Below, in pieces: positions 41,528-50,003 of a DNA stretch of 64,000 bases (the stretch's first letter is position 1; each line of letters starts with the position of its first letter). Made by a program: the position numbers and the translations under genes. This stretch comes from Clavibacter sp. VKM Ac-2872 (GTDB lineage: Bacteria > Actinomycetota > Actinomycetes > Actinomycetales > Microbacteriaceae). The stretch is from positions 372,001-436,000 of the forward strand of contig NZ_JADKRR010000002.1 in assembly GCF_015351105.1 (NCBI RefSeq), read 5' to 3'. The notes below the pieces were generated by a model, which was not told the DNA's origin, searched no databases, and worked only from the letters and a program-made list of their open reading frames with translations.

Positions 41528-41917
41528 ATGACGCGACCCGCCGGCCCGGCGACCATGCAGATCGGCGAGCTCGCCGAGCGCACCGGCATGTCGCACCGCA
41601 CGCTCCGCCACTACGACGAGACCGGCCTCCTGCGCCCGTCCGGCCGCTCCGAGGGCGGCTTCCGCCTCTACACGGCCGAGGACCTCGAGCGCCTGCTGCT
41701 CATCCGCCGGATGAAGCCGCTCGGCTTCTCGCTCGAGGAGATGATGCGCCTGCTCGAGGTCACGAACGCCCTCGACGCCGCCGGCCCGGGCGACGACACC
41801 ACCGCGCTGCGGGCGGATCTCGCCGCGTTCGTCGTCGACGCCGAGGAGCGCCGCCGCCGCCTCGCCGAGCACCTCGCCATGGCCGACGAGTTCCTCGACC
41901 GCCTCCGGGCGCGCTGA
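41528..41917 (+). CDS. MerR-family transcriptional regulator
   Basis: 129 residues from ATG 41528, chosen for GGAGG five bases upstream; an ATG at 41462 with leaderless spacing would add 22 residues. The N-terminal winged helix is [63 protein letters not shown]. The C-terminal half is a coiled-coil dimerisation helix with no cysteine or other metal-binding residues. It is not a MerR-type metal sensor, and its effector is unknown. It lies just upstream of prfC. Confidence 0.9.
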   Translation: MTRPAGPATMQIGELAERTGMSHRTLRHYDETGLLRPSGRSEGGFRLYTAEDLERLLLIRRMKPLGFSLEEMMRLLEVTNALDAAGPGDDTTALRADLAAFVVDAEERRRRLAEHLAMADEFLDRLRAR

Positions 41918-41967
41918 CCCGGGGTCCGCGCACCCGGCCCGACGCGGACCCTCCCGCGACGGCCTCG

Positions 41968-41979
41968 TACCATGGGGAG
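41968..41979 (+). promoter_or_regulatory. Leaderless-type -10 (TACCAT, 6-nt spacer) for prfC
   Basis: TACCAT, 6 nt, then GTG 41980. It decides the prfC start in a frame that stays open for several kb upstream. Confidence 0.6.
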
Positions 41980-43605
41980 GTGTCGACCATCACCCCTCCC
42001 CGCGCGCCCGCCTCGGCCTCCGCCTCCCCCGTGCTGCGCGAGGCGTCCCGCCGTCGCACCTTCGCCGTCATCTCCCACCCCGACGCGGGCAAGTCCACGC
42101 TCACCGAGGCGCTGCTGCTGCACGCGCACGCCATCGGGTCCGCGGGCGCCGTGCACGGCAAGCAGGGCCGCAAGTCCACGGTCTCCGACTGGATGGACAT
42201 GGAGAAGGAGCGCGGCATCTCGGTGAGCTCCGCCGCGATCCAGTTCACGCACCGCGACACCGTCATGAACGTCGTCGACACCCCGGGCCACGCCGACTTC
42301 TCCGAGGACACCTACCGCGTGCTCTCCGCGGTGGACGCCGCGATCATGCTCGTCGACGCCTCCCGCGGCCTCGAGACCCAGACCATGAAGCTGTTCGAGG
42401 TGTGCCGCCAGCGCCGCATCCCGATCATCACGGTCATCAACAAGTGGGACCGCCCGGGCCGGGAGCCGCTCGACCTGATGGACGAGATCAAGGAGCGCAC
42501 CGGCCTCCTCCCCACCCCGCTCACGTGGCCCGTGGGCGAGTCGGGCGCGTTCTTCGGCGTCGTCGACCGCTCCACCGGCGAGTGCGTGCACTTCACCCGC
42601 ACGGCCGGCGGCGCGAGCATCGCACCCGAGACCCGCATGTCGCCCGACGAGGCGCTGGCCGCCGCCGGATCCGCGTGGACGAACGCGGTCGAGGAGAGCG
42701 AGCTCCTGCACGAGGAGGGCCAGGACCACGACGAGGAGTCGTTCCTCGCCCGCCGCACCACGCCCGTGCTCTTCGCGGCCGCGGTGCTCAACTTCGGCGT
42801 GACCCACATCCTCGACGCGCTCGACGCCATCGCGCCCGCAGCCCAGCCCCGGCCGGACGAGCAGGACCGCACGCGTCCCGTCGAGGAGGACTTCTCCGGC
42901 TTCGTCTTCAAGGTGCAGTCGGGCATGAACACCGCGCATCGCGACCGCCTCGCGTTCATGCGGATCTGCTCGGGCGTCTTCCACCGCGGCATGACGGTCA
43001 CGCACGCCCAGACCGGCCGCCCGTTCGTCACCAAGTACGCGCAGCAGCTCTTCGGCCGCGAGCGCTCCACCGTCGACGACGCCTACCCGGGCGACGTCGT
43101 CGGCCTCGTGAACGCGTCCAACATCCGAGTGGGCGACACCCTCTTCGACGGCGCGCCCGTCACGTTCCCGCGCCTGCCGCAGTTCGCGCCCGAGCTCTTC
43201 CGCGTCGTCCGATCCAAGGACACCAGCACGCACAAGCAGTTCCGCAAGGGCATCGAGCAGCTCGACCACGAGGGCGTCATCCAGGTGATGCGCTCCGACC
43301 TCCGCGGTGACCAGGCCCCCGTCCTCGGTGCGGTCGGCCCGATGCAGTTCGAGGTCGTCGTCGAGCGCATGACGAACGAGTTCCGCGCGCCGCTGCGCAT
43401 GGAGCCGCTCGAGTACCAGGTCGCCCGGATCACCGACGCGGCCTCCGCTCCCGCCCTCGCCAAGACCATAGGCGTCGAGGTGCTGGTCCGCTCCGACGGC
43501 ACGCACATCGCCCTCATCACGACGCCGTGGCGCCTCAAGGCGATCCAGCGCGACAGCCCCGAGCTCACCCTCGTCGACGCGGCGACGGCCCTCCCGGACG
43601 AGTGA
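41980..43605 (+). CDS. prfC: Peptide chain release factor 3
   Basis: 541 residues of the translational GTPase family, releasing RF1/RF2 from ribosomes after termination. G motifs: HPDAGKST (G1, near residue 33), RGISVSSAAIQF (G2), DTPGHADF (G3) and NKWDRPG (G4). The remainder shows EF-G-like domain II and the RF3 C-terminal domain (ELFRVVRSKDTSTHKQFRKGIEQLDHEGVIQVM). Length is standard. The start is set by the leaderless promoter at 41968. RF3 is scattered among actinobacteria. Confidence 0.95.
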   Translation: MSTITPPRAPASASASPVLREASRRRTFAVISHPDAGKSTLTEALLLHAHAIGSAGAVHGKQGRKSTVSDWMDMEKERGISVSSAAIQFTHRDTVMNVVDTPGHADFSEDTYRVLSAVDAAIMLVDASRGLETQTMKLFEVCRQRRIPIITVINKWDRPGREPLDLMDEIKERTGLLPTPLTWPVGESGAFFGVVDRSTGECVHFTRTAGGASIAPETRMSPDEALAAAGSAWTNAVEESELLHEEGQDHDEESFLARRTTPVLFAAAVLNFGVTHILDALDAIAPAAQPRPDEQDRTRPVEEDFSGFVFKVQSGMNTAHRDRLAFMRICSGVFHRGMTVTHAQTGRPFVTKYAQQLFGRERSTVDDAYPGDVVGLVNASNIRVGDTLFDGAPVTFPRLPQFAPELFRVVRSKDTSTHKQFRKGIEQLDHEGVIQVMRSDLRGDQAPVLGAVGPMQFEVVVERMTNEFRAPLRMEPLEYQVARITDAASAPALAKTIGVEVLVRSDGTHIALITTPWRLKAIQRDSPELTLVDAATALPDE

Positions 43606-43621
43606 TGCGTCGGCCGCCGGC

Positions 43622-44086
43622 ATGACCCCGTCTGACGCGGCAGCTCCCGCCTCCACCCCCGGCACCGCCGACCCCGGCGTCGTGTCCGCCATCGCAGGTC
43701 ACGGCCGCATGCCCGTGAGCGCGGGCGATGCGCAGGTGACCGGCTCGGCGGGTCACGTCACCGCTGCAGGCACGCGGGATGTCCGCGGCCCGGCTGTCGA
43801 CGCGGAGACGCGCTGCGTGCACTACGGATCCGCGCTCGACGTCGTCGCCCTCCGCGCCCCCTGCTGCGACGCGTGGTACCCGTGCCACCTCTGCCACGCG
43901 GCCGTCGCCGACCACCCGCTCGAGGTGATCCCCCGCTCGGCCCACCACCTGCCGGCCGCCCTCTGCGGCGTCTGCCGCGCCACCATGACCGTGTCCGAGT
44001 ACCTCGCGGCGGACGCCTGCCCGAGCTGCGGCGCCGCCTTCAACCCCGGCTGCGCGGCCCACGCCCACCTCTACTTCGCGCAGTGA
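43622..44086 (+). CDS. CHY zinc-finger protein
   Basis: 154 residues. The C-terminal 100 residues hold the CHY-type zinc finger: CVHYGSALDVVALRAPCCDAWYPCHLCHAAVADHP, then LCGVCRATMTVSEYL and CPSCGAAFNPGCAAHAHLYF, with all the Cys/His pairs for about three zinc ions. The first 55 residues are low-complexity and the true start could be an internal ATG (43709). Bacterial members are of unknown function. It follows prfC by 16 bp and may be cotranscribed with it. Confidence 0.87.
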   Translation: MTPSDAAAPASTPGTADPGVVSAIAGHGRMPVSAGDAQVTGSAGHVTAAGTRDVRGPAVDAETRCVHYGSALDVVALRAPCCDAWYPCHLCHAAVADHPLEVIPRSAHHLPAALCGVCRATMTVSEYLAADACPSCGAAFNPGCAAHAHLYFAQ

Positions 44087-44237
44087 CGACGGAACGCAGA
44101 AGGCGTCCACATGAACATCGCGCATGGCGAGGCGTGCTGTCGGTCACCGTCGTCACCGCTACTCGAGACGGCGGATCGGCTCAGCGCGGCCCTCCGTTGG
44201 CGAGCCACCGGCGCAATCGCTCATCGGCCCCGTGCCC

Positions 44238-44576
44238 TCAGCTCTGATCCCAGGCCTTCACGACGTACCAGACCTCCTCGCGCAACGCGGAGATCGCCTC
44301 GACGCCGGCGTCCGCGAAGTTCGCCTTGATGTCCGCACCGCTGGCATGGAACAGGTACGGATATCCACCGCCCAGCAGCATCAGCGCCCGGCCGTCCTCG
44401 GCGGCGGACAGCAATCCGTCGACCCAAGTGCGATACGGGACGTAGGCCACCATCCGTGAGACGAGCGTGCTGAGGTACTCGCTGCGCTCTTCAGAGGGGA
44501 CCTGAGCGATCCGGAGGAGGTCCTCTTCACTGACACCAGGGCGGAGTTCGTGCACGTGCGCGTCGTATCCGAGCAT
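44238..44576 (-). CDS. Hypothetical 112-residue protein
   Basis: I do not recognise this protein. It starts MLGYDAHVHELRPGVSEEDLLRIAQVPSEERSEYLSTLVSRMVAYVPYRTWVDGLLSAAEDGRALMLLGGGYPYLF and is predicted alpha/beta, soluble and without a signal peptide. AAGGGA precedes the ATG. Codon choice at wobble positions is noticeably less GC-rich than in neighbouring genes, suggesting a recent arrival. Its size and solitary position between conserved genes resemble orphan immunity-type proteins, but no toxin is next to it. Confidence 0.55.
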   Translation of the reverse strand: MLGYDAHVHELRPGVSEEDLLRIAQVPSEERSEYLSTLVSRMVAYVPYRTWVDGLLSAAEDGRALMLLGGGYPYLFHASGADIKANFADAGVEAISALREEVWYVVKAWDQS

Positions 44577-44696
44577 CGGTCATCCCTTCGGTTTCCACGA
44601 TGCGGACACATCGACCCCCGGAGAGTACTGGCTGGATGGCAGGAGCCGTCCGCGTGCATGCGCCGCTGACGTCTCGGAAGGACCACGACGCCCCGC

Positions 44697-46076
44697 TCAC
44701 CCGCCGGCCGGCATGTCCGCGAAGCGCGAGAAGTGCCCGTGGAAGCCGACGGTGATGGTGCCCGTCGGCCCGTTGCGGTGCTTGGCGACGATGAAGTCGG
44801 CCTCGCCCGCGCGCGGGTTGTCCTTCTCGTACGCGCTCTCGCGGTGCAGCAGGATGACCATGTCGGCGTCCTGCTCGAGCGATCCCGACTCGCGGAGGTC
44901 CGAGATGGCCGGCATCTTGTCGGCGCGCTGCTCCGGTCCGCGGTTCAGCTGCGACAGCGCGATGACCGGCACCTGCAGCTCCTTCGCCATGAGCTTGAGC
45001 GCGCGCGAGAACTCCGAGACCTCCTGCTGGCGCGACTCGACCTTCTTGCCGCTCGTCATGAGCTGGAGGTAGTCGATGACGACGAGCTTGAGGCCGACCT
45101 TCTGCTTGAGGCGACGGCACTTTGCCCGGATCTCCACGAGCGTCATGTTGGGGCTGTCGTCGATGTAGAGCGGCGCGTCGTTGATGCGGCCGCGGGTCTG
45201 GGCGATGGTCGTCCAGTCCCGCGCGTCGACGGTGCCCTTGCGCATGCTCTGGAGCGGCACGGACGCCTCCGCGGACAGGAGGCGCATCGCGATCTCGCTG
45301 CGCCCCATCTCGAGGCTGAAGAAGATGGACGGCATGTCGTACTTGATGCTCGCAGCCCGCGCGAAGTCGAGCGCGAGCGTGGACTTGCCGAGCGCCGGGC
45401 GCGCGGCGACGATGATGAGCTGGCCCGGGTGCAGGCCGTTCGTGAGCGCGTCCAGGTCGGCGAATCCGGTCGGGACGCCGGTCATCTGGCCGTCCTTGCC
45501 CTTCGCGGCCTCGATCTCGTCGATGGCGACCGTGACCGCGTCCGTCAGCGGCACGTAGTCCTCGGCCTCCACGCCGCCCGTGACGCCGTAGATCTCGGCC
45601 TGCGCGTTGTTGACGAGGTCGACGACCTCGCCCTCGCTCGCGTAGCCCATCTGCACGATGCGGGTGCCGGCCTCGACCAGGCGACGCAACACGGCCTTCT
45701 CGGCGACGATGGATGCGTAGAAGCCGGCGTTGGCGGCCGTGGGCACGACGCTGGTGAGCGTGTGCAGGTAGTCGGCCCCGCCGGCCCGGCTCAGTTCGCC
45801 GAGCTTCGTGAGCTCGTCGGTGACGGCGATGACGTCCGTGGGCTCGCCGTGCGAGTACAGCGACAGGATGGCGTCGAAGATGATCTCGTGCTTGGGGATG
45901 TAGAAGTCGATCGCGCGCACCTGCTCGACCGCGTCGGCCACGGCGTCCTTGCTGAGGAGCATGCCGCCGATGGCGCTCTGCTCAGCGAGGAGGTCGTGCG
46001 GCGGCGTGCGCTCGTGACCCGCGCGCTTGTCGCGCTCGTCACGTTCGCCGGCGAGACCCAGATGGGCGATGGACAC
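44697..46076 (-). CDS. dnaB: Replicative DNA helicase DnaB
   Basis: 459 residues from GTG 46076 (GAGGGGAG upstream). The N-terminal primase-binding domain starts TPPHDLLAEQSAIGGMLLSKDAV. The RecA-like ATPase domain has Walker A ARPALGKST (near residue 222), the SLEMG motif, Walker B VVIDYLQLMTSG and the C-terminal SQLNRGPEQR / ADMVILLHRE. It unwinds the fork 5'-3' as a hexamer. There is no intein. It is separated from rplI by a 455-bp region with its own regulatory features and by the rplI terminator. Confidence 0.96.
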   Translation of the reverse strand: MSIAHLGLAGERDERDKRAGHERTPPHDLLAEQSAIGGMLLSKDAVADAVEQVRAIDFYIPKHEIIFDAILSLYSHGEPTDVIAVTDELTKLGELSRAGGADYLHTLTSVVPTAANAGFYASIVAEKAVLRRLVEAGTRIVQMGYASEGEVVDLVNNAQAEIYGVTGGVEAEDYVPLTDAVTVAIDEIEAAKGKDGQMTGVPTGFADLDALTNGLHPGQLIIVAARPALGKSTLALDFARAASIKYDMPSIFFSLEMGRSEIAMRLLSAEASVPLQSMRKGTVDARDWTTIAQTRGRINDAPLYIDDSPNMTLVEIRAKCRRLKQKVGLKLVVIDYLQLMTSGKKVESRQQEVSEFSRALKLMAKELQVPVIALSQLNRGPEQRADKMPAISDLRESGSLEQDADMVILLHRESAYEKDNPRAGEADFIVAKHRNGPTGTITVGFHGHFSRFADMPAGG

Positions 46077-46531
46077 GTGCGGCTCCCCTCGGTCGGCTGG
46101 GCGGATGCGCCCGCACGACCGTTCTAGCTCGGACCTCCGACACCGCCCGGACGGCGTCGGCCGGACCGCTGACGGGTCCTCCGCGACCCGTTCGACGGGC
46201 GCTGCCCCACGATATGGATCCGGTCGTGCCCGGACCAAATGCCCCTGTGGACGAGACTGTGGAGAAAGTGGGCGAAACGCCGGGGATCGTGTGGAGTACC
46301 TGGGGACAAGCCTGTGCACTACTGAGTTTTTTCGGACCCGAATGCCACGCTGACCAGGGCTGCAGTTCTCCACTACCGATGTGGGAAAACTAGTCTGCAC
46401 CAGGGCTTGAGAGTTCTTCTGCTAGGGGCTCGCCTGTGGATGGGGGTGGGGAACCAGTGCCCTCTGACCGGCTGGTTAACCGCCGATGGCGGCGGGCTCC
46501 AGGAGCCCGCCGCCATCGATCTCGTGCTGCG
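46077..46531. other. 455-bp non-coding region upstream of dnaB with DnaA-box-like repeats
   Basis: No gene is evident. Four TGTGGA hexamers occur (46245-46251, 46257-46263, 46289-46295, 46434-46440 with one flanking base). TGTGGAGAA at 46258-46266 differs from a DnaA box (TGTGGATAA) at one base. A T6 run at 46327-46332 and several A/T-rich patches stand out locally. The rplI terminator occupies its right end. It must contain the dnaB promoter (a TAGAAC lies about 55 bp upstream of dnaB). Confidence 0.55.
46485..46517 (-). terminator. rplI terminator (16-bp perfect stem)
   Basis: 46485-46500 pairs perfectly with 46502-46517, directly after the rplI stop on the minus strand. It separates the rpsF operon from dnaB. 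Confidence 0.8.
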
Positions 46532-46984
46532 TTACTTCGCGGCGACGACCTGCAGGCTGATCGTGGCGACGATGTCGTCACGGAGCCGGATCGTGGCCTC
46601 GTGGTTCCCCGTGGCCTTGATAGCGTTGGGGATCTCGATCTTGCGCTTGTCGACCTGGCCGATGCCGGACTCCTCGACCGCCTTGGCGATGTCGGAGGTC
46701 TTGACGGAGCCGAAGAGGCGCCCGCCCTGGCCGGCCTTGACGGTCAGCTTGACGATCTTGGCCTCGAGGCGGCTCTTGAGGTCCTGCGCCTCCTCGATGG
46801 TCGCGTGCTCGCGAGCGGCACGCGCGGCCTTGATCTGCTCGATCTGCTTCTCGCCACCACGGCTCCAGATGACCGCGAAGCCCTGGGGGACGAGGTAGTT
46901 GCGGGAGAACCCGTTCTTGACCTCGACGACGTCGCCGGGGGAACCGAGGCCGGAGACCTCGGTCGTGAGGATCACTTTCGACAT
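46532..46984 (-). CDS. rplI: 50S ribosomal protein L9
   Basis: 150 residues. The N-terminal domain with [38 protein letters not shown] is the L9 signature, followed by the long connecting helix and the C-terminal RNA-binding domain. It is the last gene of the rpsF-ssb-rpsR-rplI operon and is followed by a strong hairpin. Confidence 0.97.
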
Positions 46985-46995
46985 TCCATTACCCC

Positions 46996-47259
46996 TTAAC
47001 GGCCAGAGCCGGCGTAGGGGAGAAGTGCCATCTCACGCGCGTTCTTGACTGCGCGCGCGATGAGGCGCTGCTCCTGCACCGAGACACCGGTGATGCGACG
47101 AGCACGGATCTTTCCCCGCTCGGAGATGAACTTGCGGAGGGTGGCGACATCCTTGTAGTCGATGACGCCGACGCGGATGGACTTCGCCGGGGCGGCGTTC
47201 TTGCCGCCCTTGGCTCCGCGGAGAGGCTTGCGGCGGTCGCCGCTGCTCTTTCCAGCCAT
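46996..47259 (-). CDS. rpsR: 30S ribosomal protein S18
   Basis: 87 residues with [50 protein letters not shown], the canonical S18 core. There is no CxxC, so it is the zinc-independent form. It lies between ssb and rplI in the conserved operon. Confidence 0.97.
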
Positions 47260-47295
47260 GATTCTTCCTGTCTTTCGTACGTAGTGCGACGAGCC

Positions 47296-47850
47296 CTAGA
47301 AGGGCGTCTCGTCGTTGAAGTTGCCGGGGTTGGACCAGCCGCCGTCGCCGCCGCCGGAGTTGCCGCCGGAGCTCGCGGGGGTGCCCCACGGCTCCTCGGC
47401 CACCTGCTGCTGCTGGGGCTGTCCGCCGCCGAACTGGCCACGGCCACCGCCGCCGGAGTTGCCCCCGCCGGAGTTGCCGCCGCCGCCGGCCGCGCGCGTG
47501 ACCTGAGCCGTCGCGTAGCGGAGCGAGGGGCCGATCTCGTCGACCTCGAGCTCGATGGAGGTGCGCTTCTCGCCCTCCTTCGTCTCGTACGACCGCTGCT
47601 TGAGGCGGCCGGTCGCGACGACACGCGAGCCCTTGGTGAGCGAGGACGCCACGTGCTCGGCGAACTCGCGCCACACGCTCGCACGGAGGAAGAGGGCGTC
47701 GCCGTCCTTCCAGTCGTTGCTCGCGCGGTCGAAGGACCTCGGCGTGGAGGCGATGGTGAAGTTGGCTACCGCCAGCCCGTTCTGCGTGTACCGCAGCTCC
47801 GGATCACTGGTGAGGTTGCCCACGACCGTGATGATGGTTTCGCCGGCCAT
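47296..47850 (-). CDS. ssb: Single-stranded DNA-binding protein
   Basis: 184 residues. The OB-fold domain ([38 protein letters not shown]...) occupies the first 115 residues. A Gly/Asn/Gln-rich disordered linker follows ([21 protein letters not shown]...). The C-terminal tip NFNDETPF is the acidic protein-interaction motif ending in Pro-Phe. It starts 3 bp after the rpsF stop. Confidence 0.97.
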   Translation of the reverse strand: MAGETIITVVGNLTSDPELRYTQNGLAVANFTIASTPRSFDRASNDWKDGDALFLRASVWREFAEHVASSLTKGSRVVATGRLKQRSYETKEGEKRTSIELEVDEIGPSLRYATAQVTRAAGGGGNSGGGNSGGGGRGQFGGGQPQQQQVAEEPWGTPASSGGNSGGGDGGWSNPGNFNDETPF

Positions 47851-47853
47851 CGA

Positions 47854-48318
47854 CTACTCCCCGGTCTTCTCGCTGGAAGCAGCCTGGGCTGCCGGCTTGC
47901 CGGGCGTCGCCGGAGCGGCGTCCGTGGCGGGCGCCTGGGGCGCGGCGTCTGCGGCCTTGGACGTGGCGGCTGCCTTGCGGGCGGCCTTCTCGTCGGCGAG
48001 CTTGCGAGCGGACGCGACCATGGCCATGGCCTCCTCGGCACGCAGCACCTTGGTGCGCATGACGGCCTCGGACAGACCCAGCTGGCGGTCGAGCTCCTGC
48101 GTGGCCTCGCTCGTGGCGGTGAGCTGGACGACGGCGTAGATGCCCTCGTTCTTCTTGTTGATCTCGTACGCCAGTCGACGACGGCCCCAGACGTCGACGT
48201 TGTCGACGGTGCCACCGCTGGTGCGGATGACGTTGAGGAACTTGTCGAGACTGGGAGCGACGGTGCGCTCATCGATCTCGGGATCCAGGATCACCATGAG
48301 TTCGTACTGATGCGTCAC
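47854..48318 (-). CDS. rpsF: 30S ribosomal protein S6 with extended tail
   Basis: 154 residues from GTG 48318, behind a near-perfect Shine-Dalgarno AAGGAGGTG. The S6 fold ([64 protein letters not shown]) ends near residue 105. The remaining 50 residues are an Ala/Pro/Lys-rich tail. E. coli S6 has a C-terminal glutamate tail in a similar place, but this tail is longer and of different composition. First gene of the operon. Confidence 0.96.
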   Translation of the reverse strand: MTHQYELMVILDPEIDERTVAPSLDKFLNVIRTSGGTVDNVDVWGRRRLAYEINKKNEGIYAVVQLTATSEATQELDRQLGLSEAVMRTKVLRAEEAMAMVASARKLADEKAARKAAATSKAADAAPQAPATDAAPATPGKPAAQAASSEKTGE

Positions 48319-48481
48319 TAACCCACCTCCTTCGGACTTGAACGGTCGCAGACGATCTGCGACAGGAGGGTATGTGCATCTGTCCGCGCGGGGCAGGGGA
48401 ATCCCGTTGCCGGGCGGACAACCTCGCAAGACTACCGGATGGGGAGGGGTCGCACCAGGCCGAGGGACGCGGGGACGCGGA

Positions 48482-49912
48482 TCAGGACCCCTCGGCGGCC
48501 CACCACGCGACGAGGCGGCGCTCGGCCTCCTCCGCGGGGAGCGGGCCCTCGTCGAGACGCAGCTCCAGCAGGAAGCGGTAGGCGCGGCCGACGACCGGTC
48601 CGGGCGGCACGTCGAGGATCCGCATGATGGCCTCGCCGTCGAGATCCGGACGCACGGCCGCCATCTCCTCCTGCTCGGCGAGCTCGGCGATGCGCGCCTC
48701 CAGATCGTCGTAGGCGAAGCCGAGCCGATCGGCCTTGCGGCGGTTCTGCGTCGTGACGTCGGCGCGCGTGAGCATGTGCAGGCGCTCGAGCTCGGGGCCG
48801 GCGTCGCGCACGTAGCGGCGGACGGCCGAGTCGGTCCAGCCGCCCTCGGTGTAGCCGAAGAAGCGGAGATGCAGCTCGATGAGGCGCGCGACGGAGGCGA
48901 TCGTGTCGTTGTCGAATCGGAGGGCGCGGAGTCGGCGCTTGGCCATCTTGGAACCGACGACGTCGTGGTGGTGGAAGGTGACGACGCCGCCGGGCTCGAG
49001 CCGGCGCGTGGACGGCTTGCCGATGTCGTGGAGGAGCGCGGCCAGGCGGAGGACGAGGTCCGGCGCCTCGCCGGGGTGACGGGAGCGCTCGTGGTCGATC
49101 GCCTGGTCGAGCACCTGGAGGGAGTGCTGGTAGACGTCCTTGTGACGGTGGTGCTCGTCGGCCTCGAGCTTCATCGCGGGGAGCTCCGGCAGCACGTGGT
49201 CCGCGAGGCCGCCCTCCACGAGGAGGTCGAGTCCGGCGCGGGGCTCGGGGGTGCGCAGGAGCTTGGAGAGCTCGTCGCTCACGCGCTCGACCGAGATGTC
49301 GAGGATCCGCGGCGCCATGTCGCGGATGGCGGCGAGCGCCGCGTCGTCGAGGCGGAAGCCGAGCTGGGAAGAGAAGCGGACGGCGCGCATCATGCGGAGC
49401 GGGTCGTCGCCGAAGGAGACCTCCGGGGCGACCGGCGTGCGGAGCACCTGCGCGAGGAGGTCGTCGATGCCGCCGGACGGATCCACCAGCACCACCTGCG
49501 GCAGGCGCACGGCGAGCGCATTGACCGTGAAGTCGCGGCGCACGAGGTCCTCCTCGAGCGAGGAGCCGAACTCGACCTCGGGCTTCCGGGAGACGCCGTC
49601 GTACTGGTCGGTGCGGTAGGTCGTGATCTCGACCTGCTCCCCCTTCACGCGCGCGCCGATGGTGCCGAAGGCGCGGCCGATGTCCCAGTGGGCGTCGGCG
49701 ACGGGCTTCACGATCTCGAGGATCCGATCCGGGCGCGCGTCGGTGGTGAGGTCGAGGTCGGTCGCGGCACGGCCGAGGAAGGCGTCGCGGACGGGTCCGC
49801 CGACGAGGGCGAGCTCGTGGCCCGCCTCGTGGAACGCCCGAGCGAGCACGGCGACCGGGGGCGATGCGGCCAGCTCGCGGAGACGCTCGAGGGCCTGTGC
49901 GACGCTGTGCAT
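48482..49912 (-). CDS. cca: CCA tRNA nucleotidyltransferase
   Basis: 476 residues from ATG 49912; TAGACT lies 8 nt upstream of the start, so translation may be leaderless. The nucleotidyltransferase motif [26 protein letters not shown] (near residue 38), [11 protein letters not shown] and [18 protein letters not shown] are typical class II CCA-adding features. An HD domain ([15 protein letters not shown] near residue 265) is fused at the C-terminal side. It adds or repairs the CCA end of tRNAs. Confidence 0.94.
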   Translation of the reverse strand: MHSVAQALERLRELAASPPVAVLARAFHEAGHELALVGGPVRDAFLGRAATDLDLTTDARPDRILEIVKPVADAHWDIGRAFGTIGARVKGEQVEITTYRTDQYDGVSRKPEVEFGSSLEEDLVRRDFTVNALAVRLPQVVLVDPSGGIDDLLAQVLRTPVAPEVSFGDDPLRMMRAVRFSSQLGFRLDDAALAAIRDMAPRILDISVERVSDELSKLLRTPEPRAGLDLLVEGGLADHVLPELPAMKLEADEHHRHKDVYQHSLQVLDQAIDHERSRHPGEAPDLVLRLAALLHDIGKPSTRRLEPGGVVTFHHHDVVGSKMAKRRLRALRFDNDTIASVARLIELHLRFFGYTEGGWTDSAVRRYVRDAGPELERLHMLTRADVTTQNRRKADRLGFAYDDLEARIAELAEQEEMAAVRPDLDGEAIMRILDVPPGPVVGRAYRFLLELRLDEGPLPAEEAERRLVAWWAAEGS

Positions 49913-49991
49913 GGTCGGACAGTCTACGGCGGGCGGCGAGCGGCATCCGCGTCCACGGCGAGCGCACACGGGCCGCGCGGGGCCAGCCATT

Positions 49992-50003
49992 TAGAATCGC
50001 CAG
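49992..50003 (+). promoter_or_regulatory. Leaderless-type -10 (TAGAAT, 6-nt spacer)
   Basis: TAGAAT, 6 nt, then ATG 50004 of the DUF6049 gene. It is among the best matches in the window. Confidence 0.6.

Noticed and set aside
37789-41979. A 4-kb plus-strand frame continuous with prfC
   Set aside because: Upstream of 41980 the translation is Arg-rich noise overlapping ppgK, glxK and mshA. The prfC family N-terminus and promoter place the start at 41980.
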